Source: Lysobacter sp. TY2-98
GTDB taxonomy: Bacteria; Pseudomonadota; Gammaproteobacteria; Xanthomonadales; Xanthomonadaceae
Assembly: GCF_003367355.1 (NCBI RefSeq)
Contig: NZ_CP031413.1
Location: forward strand, 1,716,921 to 1,780,920
DNA: 64,000 nucleotides
Reading direction: 5' to 3'
Below are positions 53,815-63,703 of the stretch, one piece after another. The notes under the pieces are model-generated. The model was not told the DNA's origin. It did no database searches and saw nothing but the letters and a program-made list of their open reading frames with translations. The first letter of the stretch is position 1. Each line of letters starts with the position of its first letter. Both the position numbers and the translations under genes were made by a program.

Positions 53815-55326
53815 TCAGCCCCCTGAAGGATCGACGGCGACGAACTGCGTCGAATTGCCGCGACGCACGAGCAACATGATCGCCTGGCCACGCGGCAGCG
53901 CCGCGACCGCGCGCGACAGTTCCGCCGAATTGCCGACGGCGGCGCGACCCACCTGCAGGATCACGTCGCCGGGCTGAAGGCCGGCGTCGCGCGCGGGCGT
54001 GCCGTCGACGCGACCGATCCGCACACCCTCACCGTCGCCGAGGCCCATGCGCTTGCGTTCGGCGGCGGTGAGGTCCTGCACGGCAATGCCCAGGCTCGCG
54101 TTGGACGCGGGCTCGGCTGCGGCGGACCGCTGATTCGGGGTGCCGGCGTCTTCAGCGGCAGCGACGGTGAGTGCATCGAGCACGACCGGCACCTGCAGCG
54201 ACTTGCCCTCGCGAACGACGGTCAGCTGCGCCTTGCTCTTGGGCGCAAGCGCGCCGATCAGCGGCGGCAGGTCGCCGGAGTCGTTCACCGCGCGCCCGTT
54301 GACGGCACGGATGACGTCCCCGCGCTGCAGGCCCGCGCGCGCCGCGGCGCTGCCCGGCACGACGTCGGCCACGAGCGCACCCGAGGCGTTGGGCAGGCCC
54401 ATCGAATTGGCGAGGCTGGCGGTGAGCTGCTGCACCTGCACGCCCAGCTGGCCACGCGCGACGTGGCCGGTCGTCCGGAGCTGCTGGACGACCGACGCCG
54501 CGAGATCCATCGGGATCGCGAAGCTCACGCCCTGGTACCCGCCCGAGCTCGAGAAGATCTGCGAGTTGATGCCGACCACTTCGCCGCGCGTGTTCAGCAG
54601 CGGCCCGCCCGAGTTGCCGCGGTTGATCGCGACGTCGGTCTGGATGAAAGGCACGTACTGCTGGTTGGCGACCGGGTTGGAGCGACCGACCGCACTGACG
54701 ATGCCGGCGGTGACCGAATGATCGAGGCCAAACGGCGAGCCGATCGCGACCACCCATTGGCCCGGCTTCGGCGCGTCGGTCGCCGTACGCAGCGCCGGCA
54801 GGCCCTTGCCCTCGATTTTCAGCAGCGCGACATCCGACTGTTCGTCGCTGCCGACCAGCTTGGCCTTGAACTCGCGACGATCGGACAGGCGCACCGTGAT
54901 CGTGCTCGCGCCCTCGACCACGTGGTGGTTGGTGAGGATGTAGCCGTCGTCGGAAATCAGGAAACCGCTGCCGAGCGACACGCCCTGCAGCGCGTTGTCG
55001 GGGCCCTGCGGCCCGCGCGGACCGCCCGCACCCGGCGGATCCTCGCCGAAGAAGCGCTTGAAGAACTCGGGGATCTCGTCGTCCTCGTCGGCAAGGCGAC
55101 GATTCTGGCTGCCACGGATTTCCGCGCTGACGTTCACCACCGCCGGCCCGACCTGCTGCACGAGGTTGGTGAAGTCCGGCAGGCCCGACACCATCTGCAC
55201 CGCGGGAGGCGCGGTTGACGGTACGGGCAACGCCGCGGCGTTCTGCGGCTGCTGAGCCGTGCAGGCGGCGGGCAGCGCGAGCGCGACGGCGGCGACAAGG
55301 GCGAGCGTTTGGAGCGGTCGGTTCAT
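53815..55326 (-). CDS. mucD: MucD/DegQ-type periplasmic serine protease
   Basis: This encodes 503 residues. The signal peptide ends about residue 22 (a Cys in AACTA could be a lipid site). The protease triad is His135 (LTNHHVV), Asp165 (SDVALLK) and Ser239 (INRGNSGGP). Two PDZ domains follow (about 305-395 and 415-500), with [16 protein letters not shown] and [16 protein letters not shown]. DegP/MucD proteases clear damaged envelope proteins; placement after rpoE-rseA suggests control by that sigma factor. ATG 55326 follows rseA by 58 bp. Confidence 0.93.
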   Translation of the reverse strand: MNRPLQTLALVAAVALALPAACTAQQPQNAAALPVPSTAPPAVQMVSGLPDFTNLVQQVGPAVVNVSAEIRGSQNRRLADEDDEIPEFFKRFFGEDPPGAGGPRGPQGPDNALQGVSLGSGFLISDDGYILTNHHVVEGASTITVRLSDRREFKAKLVGSDEQSDVALLKIEGKGLPALRTATDAPKPGQWVVAIGSPFGLDHSVTAGIVSAVGRSNPVANQQYVPFIQTDVAINRGNSGGPLLNTRGEVVGINSQIFSSSGGYQGVSFAIPMDLAASVVQQLRTTGHVARGQLGVQVQQLTASLANSMGLPNASGALVADVVPGSAAARAGLQRGDVIRAVNGRAVNDSGDLPPLIGALAPKSKAQLTVVREGKSLQVPVVLDALTVAAAEDAGTPNQRSAAAEPASNASLGIAVQDLTAAERKRMGLGDGEGVRIGRVDGTPARDAGLQPGDVILQVGRAAVGNSAELSRAVAALPRGQAIMLLVRRGNSTQFVAVDPSGG

Positions 55327-55384
55327 CGAATCGGCCTCGGAGCAGGTCGGAAGGCCGGCGTGCGCCGGCAAGTCATGAGGTGGA

Positions 55385-56221
55385 TCAGGGCGTGTTGGCC
55401 TGTCCCGTCGTCTCGTCGTGCACGCGCGGCTCGAACGGATAGAACGACGGCGAGTCCCCGAGCGCGTCGGCCACCGCCCCGTAACTCGCGGTCAGTGCGG
55501 CATTGCTGCCCGCTGACGCGCGCGGCCAGGGACGTGAAGCGAGGGCGTCGTTCGCCGAGACATGGAACGGGTTGGCGACGTCGGGGGGCGTGAACGCGGC
55601 GACGGTCGAGGGCGCGGCGACCTCGTCGCGCGCCACGCTTTCGGTACGGCGCGCCGGACGCACGGCGGTCGCACGCGGCTGCGGGCGATCGACGGCGGCG
55701 ACCTGCCGCGACGCCGGTATCGCATCGGCGGTCGGCGTAGTGGTGCTGGCGACCGCCGGAATTTCGGCCGACGGCGCGATCGGTGTCGGCACAGCCGGCT
55801 GCGCTGCCGCCGGTGCGGGCATCACTGCAACCGCAGGAGCGGAAGGCGCGGGGGACGGCTGCGGAGCGCGCGTGGCCACCACCGCGACCAGCGCGAGCGA
55901 AGCCGCCAGCGCCCCGCCGACCCACATGCGCACAGGTCGGCGGGGCGTCGGCGTCGCGACCGTCGCAACGGTCGGGACCGGTGCCAGCGCGGAAGCTTCG
56001 GCGGCCACGGCGTCGCGGACGCGCGCGGCCAAGCCGGCCGGCGCCGCGATCGGTGCCTGGCGACGCATCGCATCGCCGATCAGCTGCCAACGACCGCAGT
56101 CGTCCTTCCAGCCAGCGTCGTGCGACAGACGGCGTAGCGCGAACAGGCGGGCTTCGCCTGCCAACTCGCCGTCGTGCAGTGCGCTGAGGGACTCGCGGTC
56201 GTGGGTGTCGTTCGGGTTCAT
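55385..56221 (-). CDS. rseA: RseA-family anti-sigma-E factor
   Basis: This encodes 278 residues. The N-terminal domain (about 8-60, ESLSALHDGELAGEARLFALRRL and WQLIGDAMRRQ) is the sigma-binding part of RseA; one membrane span lies near 100-118 (MWVGGALAASLALVAVVA). A Pro/Ala/Val-rich periplasmic region follows. It would hold RpoE at the membrane until periplasmic stress triggers proteolysis. It overlaps the rpoE stop by four bases. No RseB is adjacent; mucD takes the next position. Confidence 0.9.
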   Translation of the reverse strand: MNPNDTHDRESLSALHDGELAGEARLFALRRLSHDAGWKDDCGRWQLIGDAMRRQAPIAAPAGLAARVRDAVAAEASALAPVPTVATVATPTPRRPVRMWVGGALAASLALVAVVATRAPQPSPAPSAPAVAVMPAPAAAQPAVPTPIAPSAEIPAVASTTTPTADAIPASRQVAAVDRPQPRATAVRPARRTESVARDEVAAPSTVAAFTPPDVANPFHVSANDALASRPWPRASAGSNAALTASYGAVADALGDSPSFYPFEPRVHDETTGQANTP

Positions 56222-56865
56222 CGTTGCCGCTCCCGGGCTCCGGCATCACGTTCGGGGTCGAGAAGGGGTTTGAGCTGCGCGTCGATCGCCTCGCGGGCGC
56301 GGAAGATGCGCGAACGCACCGTCCCGATCGGGCAGCCCATGCGCTCGGCGATCTCGTCGTAGCTGAGGCCTTCGACCTCGCGCAGGGTGATCGCTTCGCG
56401 CAGCTCCTCCGGCAGCCGGTTCACCGCATCCATCACCGTGCGCTCGATTTCCTGCCGCAGCAGTTCGTGTTCGGGCGTATCGGTATCGCGCAGGCGAAAG
56501 CTCGGGTCGAACTGTTCGGCGTCCATGACGTCGATGTCGTCCGTCGGCGGTCGTCTGTTCTGTGCGACGAGATGGTTCTTGGCAGTGTTCACGGCGATCC
56601 GGTGAAGCCAGGTGGAGAACTGGGCGTCGCCCCGGAAATTCCCCAGCGCGCGGTAGGCACGCATGAAGACTTCCTGTGCGACGTCCTGGCATTCGCTCCA
56701 GTCGTGCACGTAGCGCCCGATCAGTCCGACCACGCGGTGCTGGTACTTGCGCACCAGCACATCGAAGGCCGAGCTGTCGCCGCGCTGCACGCGCTCGACC
56801 AGCTCCCGGTCCAGGGACTCCCGCCCTGGGCCGGCTTCCATTGCAGACGCTTCCTCTACGGCCAT
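56218..56865 (-). CDS. rpoE: RNA polymerase sigma-E factor
   Basis: This encodes about 215 residues. Region 2 is FDVLVRKYQHRVVGLIGRY and DVAQEVFMRAYRALGNFRGDAQFSTWLHRIAVNTAKNHL; region 4 is LPEELREAITLREVEGLSYDEIAERMGCPIGTVRSRIFRAREAI. It matches the AlgU/RpoE group that governs envelope stress. ATG 56865 is chosen since AGGAG stands upstream and a sigma-E-like promoter would start transcription near 56900; ATG 56841 is a shorter alternative. It leads the rseA-mucD-lepA-lepB operon. Confidence 0.93.
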   Translation of the reverse strand: MAVEEASAMEAGPGRESLDRELVERVQRGDSSAFDVLVRKYQHRVVGLIGRYVHDWSECQDVAQEVFMRAYRALGNFRGDAQFSTWLHRIAVNTAKNHLVAQNRRPPTDDIDVMDAEQFDPSFRLRDTDTPEHELLRQEIERTVMDAVNRLPEELREAITLREVEGLSYDEIAERMGCPIGTVRSRIFRAREAIDAQLKPLLDPERDAGARERQR

Positions 56866-56906
56866 GTCGGCCGGCACTCCTGTAGCCGCCCGGACATCAC
56901 CGGGCA

Positions 56907-56934
56907 TTGGGACAACGCCATCGCGGAAAAGTTC
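56907..56934 (-). promoter_or_regulatory. Candidate sigma-E autoregulated promoter of rpoE
   Basis: On the minus strand GAACTT (56934-56929) and TCCCAA (56912-56907) are separated by 16 bases, close to the sigma-E pattern GGAACTT-N16-TCnnA. Its start near 56900 would leave about 35 bases before ATG 56865. RpoE autoregulation is usual in the family; here it is a motif match only. Confidence 0.4.
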
Positions 56935-57040
56935 ATCGACCGCGGTGGGCGCGGGGCGCCGAACGGGGCGCGGATTGACGCACGGGAAACAACCTCCGGA
57001 TGATAGCTGGTCGCTCCATACGTGAACGGATGGTTTTCCG

Positions 57041-59104
57041 ATGACCGCCTCCTCCCGCTTTGACGGCCTGCCGATGCACCACTGGCGCGCCGAAACCCGT
57101 GACGACGGCGTCGTCGTGCTGTCGTTCGACAAGGCGGAAAGTTCCGTCAACACGTTCTCGCAGGACGTGCTCGTCGAGCTCGATACCTTGCTCGAGCGGC
57201 TGCAGCTCGAACCGCCGAAGGGCCTCGTGATCCGATCGGCGAAAGCGAGCGGCTTCATCGCCGGCGCCGACATCAAGGAGTTCCAGATCTTCGACCAGCG
57301 CGGCACGGTGAACGATGCGATCGCGCGCGGACAGCGCGTCTTCCAGCGCATCGCCGACCTGCCGTTCCGAACCGTGGCCGCGATCCACGGCTTCTGCATG
57401 GGCGGTGGCACGGAGATTGCGCTGGCGTGCGACTACCGCGTCGCCAGCGACGATCCGTCGACGCGCATCGGCCTGCCGGAAGTGAAGCTGGGCATCTTCC
57501 CGGGCTGGGGTGGCAGCGTTCGCTTGCCACGACTCATCGGCGCGCCCGCGGCATTCGACCTGATGCTCACCGGTCGCACAGTGAGCGGCAAAGCCGCGAA
57601 GGCGATGGGACTCGTCGATCGCGTCGTCCCGGTCGACCAGCTCGTCGACGCCGCGATCAAGCTCGCATTGCGTGGCACCGAGCGTCCTTTCCAGCAGCGC
57701 GCGCTCGCATGGGTCACGAACACCTGGCCCGCGCGTCAGCTGATCGCGCCGCAGCTCGTGAAGCAGGTCTCGCGCAAGGCGAAGAAGGCGCACTACCCTG
57801 CACCGTACGCGTTGATCGAGAGCTGGCGTCGTGGCGGCGGATCGATGAAGCAGTTGCTCGACAACGAACGCCGGGCCGTAGTGAAGCTGTCGTCGACGCC
57901 GACCGCGCGCAACCTCATCCGCGTCTTCTTCCTGCAGGAACGCCTGAAGTCGCAGGGCGACAGGAACCACGGCATCAAACGCGTGCACGTGGTCGGTGCT
58001 GGCGTGATGGGCGGCGACATCGCCGCGTGGTCGGCCTACAAGGGTTTCGACGTGACGCTCGCCGATCGCGAGCAGCGCTTCGTCGACGCGGCGATGCAGC
58101 GCGCGTCGGAGCTGTTCGCCAAGCGCGTCAAGGACGATGCGAAGCGACCTGAAGTCGCCGCACGCCTGCGCAGCGATGTCGCGGGTGACGGCGTCGCCGA
58201 TTGCGACCTGCTGATCGAAGCGATCATCGAACGTCCCGATGCAAAGCGCGCGCTCTACGCCGATGTCGAGCCGCGCATGAAGCCCGATGCGCTGCTCACG
58301 ACGAACACCTCTTCGATTCCGCTCGACGAATTGCGCGAAGGTCTGCAGCGTCCCGCGCAGTTCGCGGGCCTGCACTACTTCAATCCGGTCGCGCTGATGC
58401 CGCTGGTGGAAATCATCCATCACGACGGCATGGACCCGCGCACGGAGCAGCGCCTGGCCGGCTTCTGCCGCGCGATCGACAAGTTTCCGGTGCCGGTCGC
58501 GGGCACGCCGGGCTTCCTCGTCAACCGCGTCTTGTTCCCGTACATGCTCGAAGCCGCGACGGCGTATTCCGAAGGCGTGCCGCCCGCGCTGATCGACAAG
58601 GCCGCGGTGAATTTCGGCATGCCGATGGGACCGATCGAACTGGTCGACACGGTGGGCCTCGACGTCGCGGCCGGCGTTGGTGCGGAGCTCGCGCCGTTCC
58701 TCGGCCTGCCGATTCCCGCCGCACTCGCGACGCCACCGCAGCCCGGTGCGCGCGGCAAGAAGGACGGCCAGGGCCTGTACACGTGGGAGAACGGCAAGGC
58801 GGTGAAGCCGGAGATTCCGCAGGGCTACACCGCGCCCGGCGATCTGGAGGATCGTCTGATCCTTCCGCTGATCAATGAAGCCGTGGCGTGCCTGCACGAC
58901 GGCGTCGTCAGTGACGCGGACCTGCTCGACGCCGGCGTCATCTTCGGCACCGGCTTCGCGCCCTTCCGCGGCGGCCCGATCCAGTACGTGCGCGAAACCG
59001 GTGTCGACGCGCTGCTGCAGCGCCTGCGTGCACTGGAAGCGAAGTACGGCGCGCGTTTCGCGCCGCGTCCGGGTTGGGACAACCCGGCACTGCGCGCGGA
59101 GTGA
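57041..59104 (+). CDS. fadJ: Fused enoyl-CoA hydratase/3-hydroxyacyl-CoA dehydrogenase (FadJ/FadB type)
   Basis: This encodes 687 residues. The N-terminal crotonase half has SGFIAGADIKEF (oxyanion loop), GFCMGGGTEIALACDYR with catalytic Glu positions in GLPEVKLGIFPGWGG, and the dehydrogenase half has the NAD site VHVVGAGVMGGDIAAWS, TTNTSSIPLDEL, the catalytic His in GLHYFNPVALMPLVEI and GTPGFLVNRVLFPYM. It carries out two steps of beta-oxidation. No thiolase gene follows, unlike fadBA. It is divergent from rpoE with a gap of 175 bp that shows no other gene. Confidence 0.9.
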   Translation: MTASSRFDGLPMHHWRAETRDDGVVVLSFDKAESSVNTFSQDVLVELDTLLERLQLEPPKGLVIRSAKASGFIAGADIKEFQIFDQRGTVNDAIARGQRVFQRIADLPFRTVAAIHGFCMGGGTEIALACDYRVASDDPSTRIGLPEVKLGIFPGWGGSVRLPRLIGAPAAFDLMLTGRTVSGKAAKAMGLVDRVVPVDQLVDAAIKLALRGTERPFQQRALAWVTNTWPARQLIAPQLVKQVSRKAKKAHYPAPYALIESWRRGGGSMKQLLDNERRAVVKLSSTPTARNLIRVFFLQERLKSQGDRNHGIKRVHVVGAGVMGGDIAAWSAYKGFDVTLADREQRFVDAAMQRASELFAKRVKDDAKRPEVAARLRSDVAGDGVADCDLLIEAIIERPDAKRALYADVEPRMKPDALLTTNTSSIPLDELREGLQRPAQFAGLHYFNPVALMPLVEIIHHDGMDPRTEQRLAGFCRAIDKFPVPVAGTPGFLVNRVLFPYMLEAATAYSEGVPPALIDKAAVNFGMPMGPIELVDTVGLDVAAGVGAELAPFLGLPIPAALATPPQPGARGKKDGQGLYTWENGKAVKPEIPQGYTAPGDLEDRLILPLINEAVACLHDGVVSDADLLDAGVIFGTGFAPFRGGPIQYVRETGVDALLQRLRALEAKYGARFAPRPGWDNPALRAE

Positions 59105-59112
59105 TCGTTCTC

Positions 59113-59143
59113 GACGTCGCGGCGATCGGATCGTCGCGACGTC
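59113..59143. terminator. Inverted repeat between fadJ and a lipoprotein gene
   Basis: GACGTCGCG (59113-59121) and CGCGACGTC (59135-59143) are perfect complements, and the loop partly pairs. There is no T-run. It lies in the 48-bp gap between two convergent genes and may mark their ends. Confidence 0.4.
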
Positions 59144-59152
59144 AGGCCCGCT

Positions 59153-59872
59153 TCAATGGGTGGACGTCAGATCCAGTCCGAACTCGCATACCGTCGGCGG
59201 ACGCTTTCGGACGACGGGCAGATCCGACCGGAACTCGCTGTCGCCTGACGGATAGTCTTCGGGCGGATTCGCCGGCTCGCACAGGATGACCGGCCCGACG
59301 AAGGGGCTGTCCTGCGCAAGTCGGCCGCCCTGCCAGTCGGACACCGCACCGCCGTAGTCCCAGCCGAAACCGGCGAACACGAACGGTCGCCCGTTGAGCG
59401 CTTCGAGTTCGACCGACGTGAGCCCGATGCGCACGCCGTCGGCCCGACGCCACGTCGAGCCCGGATGCACTGCGAGCGGAGCGGGATGCCGGCCGGCCTC
59501 GTCCAGCCAGATGTCGATGCGACGCGCGGGCTCGTTGGCGAACAGTACCCAGCCCGTCGCTTGCGCGCCTTCGGCGCCGTGGAAGGTTTTGCGCGCCACC
59601 GCCGCATCGCCATAGCGAACGCGCAGTGTGTCGAAGGTGTCGGCGGACGACACGATGTCTTCGAGTCGTTGTTGCGATGGATCACTCGCGGCTGCGCGAG
59701 CCGGCGTCGTTTCGAGACCGGGCCGCGGCGCGCGCGGCTGTCGCGCGGCAGGTGAAGGTGCGGCGGTCGACGGCGCGGTCGCGGGCGACGGCGTCTCCAC
59801 GCGCTGGCATGCCGCCAGCAGCACGTAAGTCGTCAGTGCGAACGGACCGAGCAACGTGCGACCCATCCGCAC
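59153..59872 (-). CDS. Uncharacterised lipoprotein
   Basis: This encodes about 239 residues. The signal ALTTYVLLAACQR has lipobox LAAC. After a Pro/Ala-rich stretch, the main domain has VRYGDAAVARKTFHGAEGAQ, TGWVLFANEPARRIDIWLDE, GVRIGLTSVELEALNGRPF and GWDYGGAVSDWQGGRL, a mixed alpha-beta fold. I do not recognise it. The start is GTG 59872, with AAGG upstream, or ATG 59866. It follows pilZ by 9 bp at the end of the pabB-pilZ operon. Confidence 0.7.
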   Translation of the reverse strand: MRMGRTLLGPFALTTYVLLAACQRVETPSPATAPSTAAPSPAARQPRAPRPGLETTPARAAASDPSQQRLEDIVSSADTFDTLRVRYGDAAVARKTFHGAEGAQATGWVLFANEPARRIDIWLDEAGRHPAPLAVHPGSTWRRADGVRIGLTSVELEALNGRPFVFAGFGWDYGGAVSDWQGGRLAQDSPFVGPVILCEPANPPEDYPSGDSEFRSDLPVVRKRPPTVCEFGLDLTSTH

Positions 59873-59881
59873 GTCGTCGCC

Positions 59882-60241
59882 TTACATCGTGTGCGTGGAG
59901 CGATCGCCGGTCAGCAGGCCGGCGAGCAGCGTCTCGATCTTGCCCTTCACCGCATCGCCTTCCGGCGTTTCGGGGAACTGCACGCCGATGCCGGCCGGAT
60001 GACCGCCTTGCGCACCGACCGGCGTCAGCCAGACGACCTTGCCGGCCACCGGCATGCGCTCGCCGGACTCGGGCAGCGTGATGAGCAGGAACACCTCGTC
60101 GCCCAGCGAGTAGCGCTTCGGCGTCGGCACGAAGATGCCGCCGCCCTTCAGGAACGGCATGTACGCCTGGTACAGCTGGGACTTGTCCTTCAGGACCAGC
60201 GACAGGATGCCCTGTCGCGCGCCGCCGGGAGTTGCACTCAT
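59882..60241 (-). CDS. pilZ: PilZ, type IV pilus assembly protein
   Basis: This encodes 119 residues, one PilZ domain. The N-terminus GILSLVLKDKSQLYQAYMPF lacks the RxxxR c-di-GMP switch, and the second motif is KGGGIFV rather than (D/N)xSxxG, as in the pilus PilZ proteins that bind FimX and PilB instead of the nucleotide. A FimX gene lies at 10 kb. It overlaps holB by four bases (ATGA) and follows tmk and holB in the order known from Pseudomonas and Xanthomonas. Confidence 0.93.
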   Translation of the reverse strand: MSATPGGARQGILSLVLKDKSQLYQAYMPFLKGGGIFVPTPKRYSLGDEVFLLITLPESGERMPVAGKVVWLTPVGAQGGHPAGIGVQFPETPEGDAVKGKIETLLAGLLTGDRSTHTM

Positions 60242-61200
60242 CGGTCGCGGATCTCCTGGCCGACGCGCGATGCCGCGCGCCAGGCCGTCAACAGTTCCAT
60301 CAGCACGAGGTCCGCGCGGACCGTGGTCCGGAGCAGGTCGCGGCTGCGGTTCGCCTTGTCGAACCAGGTGGCCAGACTGCGCGCCGCGTGCGGGTGGGTC
60401 AAGCCACGGGCCCTTTCGACGGCCAGGTCCGCCGCATGACGCAGGCGCAGCGCGGCATGTTCGTCAGCCCCCCACTGCTGCGCGGTCTCCTGCGGGGTGG
60501 CTTCCCCGCGGGCGAGCTTCTGCAGATCGCTGGCCACGCGACGGCGCAGGTCGAGGCCGCCGCTGCGCAGCCAGTCATCCGCGAGACCGGGATGGCCGCG
60601 CGCGGCCAGCAGCGCCTCGTCGACGTCCTTCGCTGCATGGCCCTGCGCAAGCAACCAGGTGCGCGCCTCGCCGATCGGCGGCAGGCGGAACTCGATGCGC
60701 TGGCAGCGGCTGCGGATCGTCGCAGGCAGTCGCGCCGGATGTGCGGACACCAGCCACAGGTAGCGACCGGGCACCGGCTCCTCCAGCGTCTTCAGAAGCG
60801 CGTTCGCGGCCGACGTGTTGATCGCATCGGCCGGATCCACGATCGCGACCTGCGCACGCCCGTACTGCGGCGTGAGCGCCAGTTGCGAGGAGAGCTCGCG
60901 CATCTGGTCGATGACGATCTCGGTGCGCAGCTTCGTGCCTTCGCGATTCGGGATAAAGCTGATGAAGCGATAGTCGGGATGCGTGCCAGCCTCGAACAGA
61001 CGGCAGCTGCGGCACGTCCCGCAGGCGTCGATGCCATTCGGTGCTTCGCAGAGGACACGGCGCGCGAGGCGAATCGCGACGTCCCGTTTGCCCAACTGCG
61101 CTGGCCCGCAGAACAGCTGCGCATGGCCGAGGCGCCCCGACTCCAGCGTCGCCGCGATCTGCTCGTACGCACGCGACTGCCAGGGCGCTATCGCGCTCAT
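60238..61200 (-). CDS. holB: DNA polymerase III subunit delta'
   Basis: This encodes 320 residues. The AAA+ fold shows [21 protein letters not shown] (modified P-loop), the zinc cysteines in [16 protein letters not shown], and [20 protein letters not shown] with [19 protein letters not shown] (sensor 1). It is the delta' wrench of the clamp loader. It begins at ATG 61200, overlapping tmk by four bases. Confidence 0.94.
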   Translation of the reverse strand: MSAIAPWQSRAYEQIAATLESGRLGHAQLFCGPAQLGKRDVAIRLARRVLCEAPNGIDACGTCRSCRLFEAGTHPDYRFISFIPNREGTKLRTEIVIDQMRELSSQLALTPQYGRAQVAIVDPADAINTSAANALLKTLEEPVPGRYLWLVSAHPARLPATIRSRCQRIEFRLPPIGEARTWLLAQGHAAKDVDEALLAARGHPGLADDWLRSGGLDLRRRVASDLQKLARGEATPQETAQQWGADEHAALRLRHAADLAVERARGLTHPHAARSLATWFDKANRSRDLLRTTVRADLVLMELLTAWRAASRVGQEIRDR

Positions 61201-61844
61201 GCGACCTCGGCGCGATGACGACGCAGGGCGTCGACCGCCGCGGCAGCCACGTCAGCTGCCGGCTGCGAGGCATCGATCACGACGAAGCGCTGCGGATGCG
61301 CTGCGGCGCGCGCAAGATACGCCGCGCGCACGCGTTCGAAGAATTCGGCGCGCTCGGACTCGATGCGGTCCGCGTCGCCGCGCCCACGCATGCGCGCGAG
61401 GCCGACGTCGACCGGCACGTCGAGCAGCAGCGTGAGGCCGGGCTCGATGCCGACGAACTCGTGCTCGAGCACATCGATCAGATGCGGATCGCAGCCCCGT
61501 CCGCCGCCCTGGTACGCGTGGCTCGCGTCGGTGAAGCGATCGCTCAACACCCACTCCCCGCGCGCCAGCGCGGGTGCGATCACCTGCCCGACCAGCTGCG
61601 CGCGCGAGGCGAACATCAGCAGCAGTTCGGTGCGATCGCAGGGGGCTTCGTGGTCCGGATCCAGCAACAAGGCGCGGATCTTTTCCGCCAGCGGCGTGCC
61701 ACCGGGTTCGCGCGTGCAGGTCACCGCACCATCGCCCTCGAGCTCCGTGCGCAGCGCGGCGAGCACGGTGGACTTGCCCGCGCCCTCGCCGCCTTCCAGC
61801 GTCACGAGTTTGGGCTCGCGACGCAGAACCGCCTGCTGCGTCAT
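61197..61844 (-). CDS. tmk: Thymidylate kinase
   Basis: This encodes 215 residues. The P-loop is [16 protein letters not shown]; the substrate motif is [18 protein letters not shown] (DR motif), with [18 protein letters not shown] and a lid near [19 protein letters not shown]. It phosphorylates dTMP to dTDP. The overlap with mltG by four bases shows coupling. Confidence 0.95.
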   Translation of the reverse strand: MTQQAVLRREPKLVTLEGGEGAGKSTVLAALRTELEGDGAVTCTREPGGTPLAEKIRALLLDPDHEAPCDRTELLLMFASRAQLVGQVIAPALARGEWVLSDRFTDASHAYQGGGRGCDPHLIDVLEHEFVGIEPGLTLLLDVPVDVGLARMRGRGDADRIESERAEFFERVRAAYLARAAAHPQRFVVIDASQPAADVAAAAVDALRRHRAEVA

Positions 61845-62890
61845 CGCGGCGCAGCCTGCGCGGCGCGGTAATTGGCGAGGTACTTCTGCACGTTCTGTTG
61901 GTGCTCCGCGAGCGTCTTGGCAAAGAAATGGTGGCCGCTGCCATCGCCGCGCGCGACGAAATACAGCGCGTCGCCCGGCGCCGGATTCGCCACGGCCTGC
62001 AACGCGGCGGCACCCGGCATCGCGATCGGCGTCGGCGGCAGGCCGGTGCGTGTGTAGGTGTTGTACGGCGTGTCGGTCTGCAGGTCGACCTTACGGATGT
62101 TGCCGGCGTAAGCGCTGCCCATGCCGTAGATGATGGTCGGATCGGTCTGCAGCGGCATGCCGATCTTCAGGCGACGCGAAAACAGTCCTGCGATCTCGGG
62201 GCGCTCTTCCGCGATACCGGTTTCCTTCTCGACGATCGACGCCAGCGTCAGCATTTCGTCCGGCGTCTTCAGCACGCTGTCGGGGCTGCGCGAACGCCAT
62301 GCGGCGTCGAGCGCCTTCGACATCGCACCGTACGCGCGACGCAGCACGTCGAGATCGGTATCGCCGCGCGTGTAGACGTATGTCTCCGGAAGAAAGCGCC
62401 CTTCCGGATGCTCACCGGGATGGCCGAGCTTCGCCATCAACGCCGCGTTGTCGAGCTGCGCGCTGTCGTGCACCAGCGGCTCGGCCTTGGCGAGCGCCGC
62501 GCGCACGTCGCGAATGGTCCAGCCTTCGACGATCGTGACCTTGTGCTGGATAACGTGGCCATCGCGCATATCGATGAGCAGGTCGCGCGGCGTCATGCCC
62601 GGCTCCAGCGGGTACTCGCCGACCTGGATACGGCCCGCCGCGCCGAGCTGCTTGGCGAGTGCGGTCCACTCGATCGTCGAGCCCTCGACGCCGGCTTCGT
62701 GCAGCTTGCGCAGCACGGTCGGCAGCGAATCGCCCTGCTTGACCACGAGGCTGCTGCCGGGCTTCACGCCGCGCATCGGTGCATCGGCGAAATCGGCGTA
62801 CAGGTACCACGCGCCCGCGAGCGCCGCGGCCAGTGCGATCAGCAGCAACAGGGTGAAGCAACCACTTCGGCGCTTGCGCGAACGGCTCAC
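61841..62890 (-). CDS. mltG: Endolytic murein transglycosylase MltG
   Basis: This encodes 349 residues. A membrane span ([20 protein letters not shown]) is followed by a LysM-like part ([17 protein letters not shown]) and the YceG domain with [14 protein letters not shown], the catalytic Glu in [25 protein letters not shown] and [16 protein letters not shown]. It trims nascent glycan strands and works with penicillin-binding proteins. The N-terminal tail is arginine- and lysine-rich. It overlaps pabC and tmk by four bases each. Confidence 0.94.
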   Translation of the reverse strand: MSRSRKRRSGCFTLLLLIALAAALAGAWYLYADFADAPMRGVKPGSSLVVKQGDSLPTVLRKLHEAGVEGSTIEWTALAKQLGAAGRIQVGEYPLEPGMTPRDLLIDMRDGHVIQHKVTIVEGWTIRDVRAALAKAEPLVHDSAQLDNAALMAKLGHPGEHPEGRFLPETYVYTRGDTDLDVLRRAYGAMSKALDAAWRSRSPDSVLKTPDEMLTLASIVEKETGIAEERPEIAGLFSRRLKIGMPLQTDPTIIYGMGSAYAGNIRKVDLQTDTPYNTYTRTGLPPTPIAMPGAAALQAVANPAPGDALYFVARGDGSGHHFFAKTLAEHQQNVQKYLANYRAAQAAPR

Positions 62891-63702
62891 GGCGACTCCG
62901 ATGTCAGGGCGAAGGCGGGATGCGCGGTCGCGAGGCGTTCCCGAAGCCAGGCGACCTGCGGATGCGGCGACCAGACACGATCGCCCAGCCGCGCGACTTC
63001 GAGGATACCGCGCACGGCATTGCAGACGAACAGGGCGTCGGCGGATTCGACGGCGTCGGCTGCGATACGCGTCTCACGCACATCGAGGGCGTCGATCGCC
63101 CAGGCGCGGCAGACGCCGCGTACACCGCAGCGATCAATGGCCGGGGTGGTCCAGCTGTCCCCGTTCAGCACGAAGACGTTGCCCGCGATCGCGCTTACGA
63201 CATCACCGTCGACGTCGCGCATCAGGCCGTCGTCGGCGGCCTCGCCCTCGCGCCACTCCGCGCGCGCGAGCACCTGCTCGAGGCGATTGCAGTGCTTGTG
63301 CCCCGCAAGGCGCGGCTGGATCGCGAGGCGCGTGTCGCACCAGCGAAGCGTGACGCGGTCCTGTCGCGGCGGCGCGTCGTGCAGCGACAGCATCCAGAAC
63401 GACGGCGCTGCCATCGGCGCGTAGCCACGACCGCCGGGCCCGCGCGTGACGACCAGCTTGGCAACGCCATCGCGACCGTCGAGCAGCGCGTGAGCTTCGG
63501 CGCGGGCCTGCGCCTCGTCCGGCAGTGCGATGCCGAGTGCCTCACCGCCCCGGCGCAGACGCATCCAGTGCCGATCCCACCACGGCACGTCACCGCGATG
63601 TGCGCGCATCGTTTCGAACAGACCGTCGCCATAGGCGAGCCCGCGATTCGATGCCGCAATCGCATCGACGCGTGTCGAACCTTCGAACAGGCGCACGTCC
63701 AC
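62887..63702 (-). CDS. pabC: Aminodeoxychorismate lyase
   Basis: This encodes about 271 residues, a fold-type IV PLP enzyme. It has NRGLAYGDGLFETMRAHRG, the PLP-binding Lys in HKHCNRLEQVLARAEW (as LxGHKHCNRL) and FVCNAVRGILEVARLGD. It releases pyruvate from 4-amino-4-deoxychorismate to give 4-aminobenzoate for folate. The start is GTG 63702, one base from the pabB stop; a GTG at 63696 is an alternative. Folate synthesis also uses FolE2 from 4.5 kb. Confidence 0.9.
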   Translation of the reverse strand: MDVRLFEGSTRVDAIAASNRGLAYGDGLFETMRAHRGDVPWWDRHWMRLRRGGEALGIALPDEAQARAEAHALLDGRDGVAKLVVTRGPGGRGYAPMAAPSFWMLSLHDAPPRQDRVTLRWCDTRLAIQPRLAGHKHCNRLEQVLARAEWREGEAADDGLMRDVDGDVVSAIAGNVFVLNGDSWTTPAIDRCGVRGVCRAWAIDALDVRETRIAADAVESADALFVCNAVRGILEVARLGDRVWSPHPQVAWLRERLATAHPAFALTSESP

Positions 63703-63703
63703 G

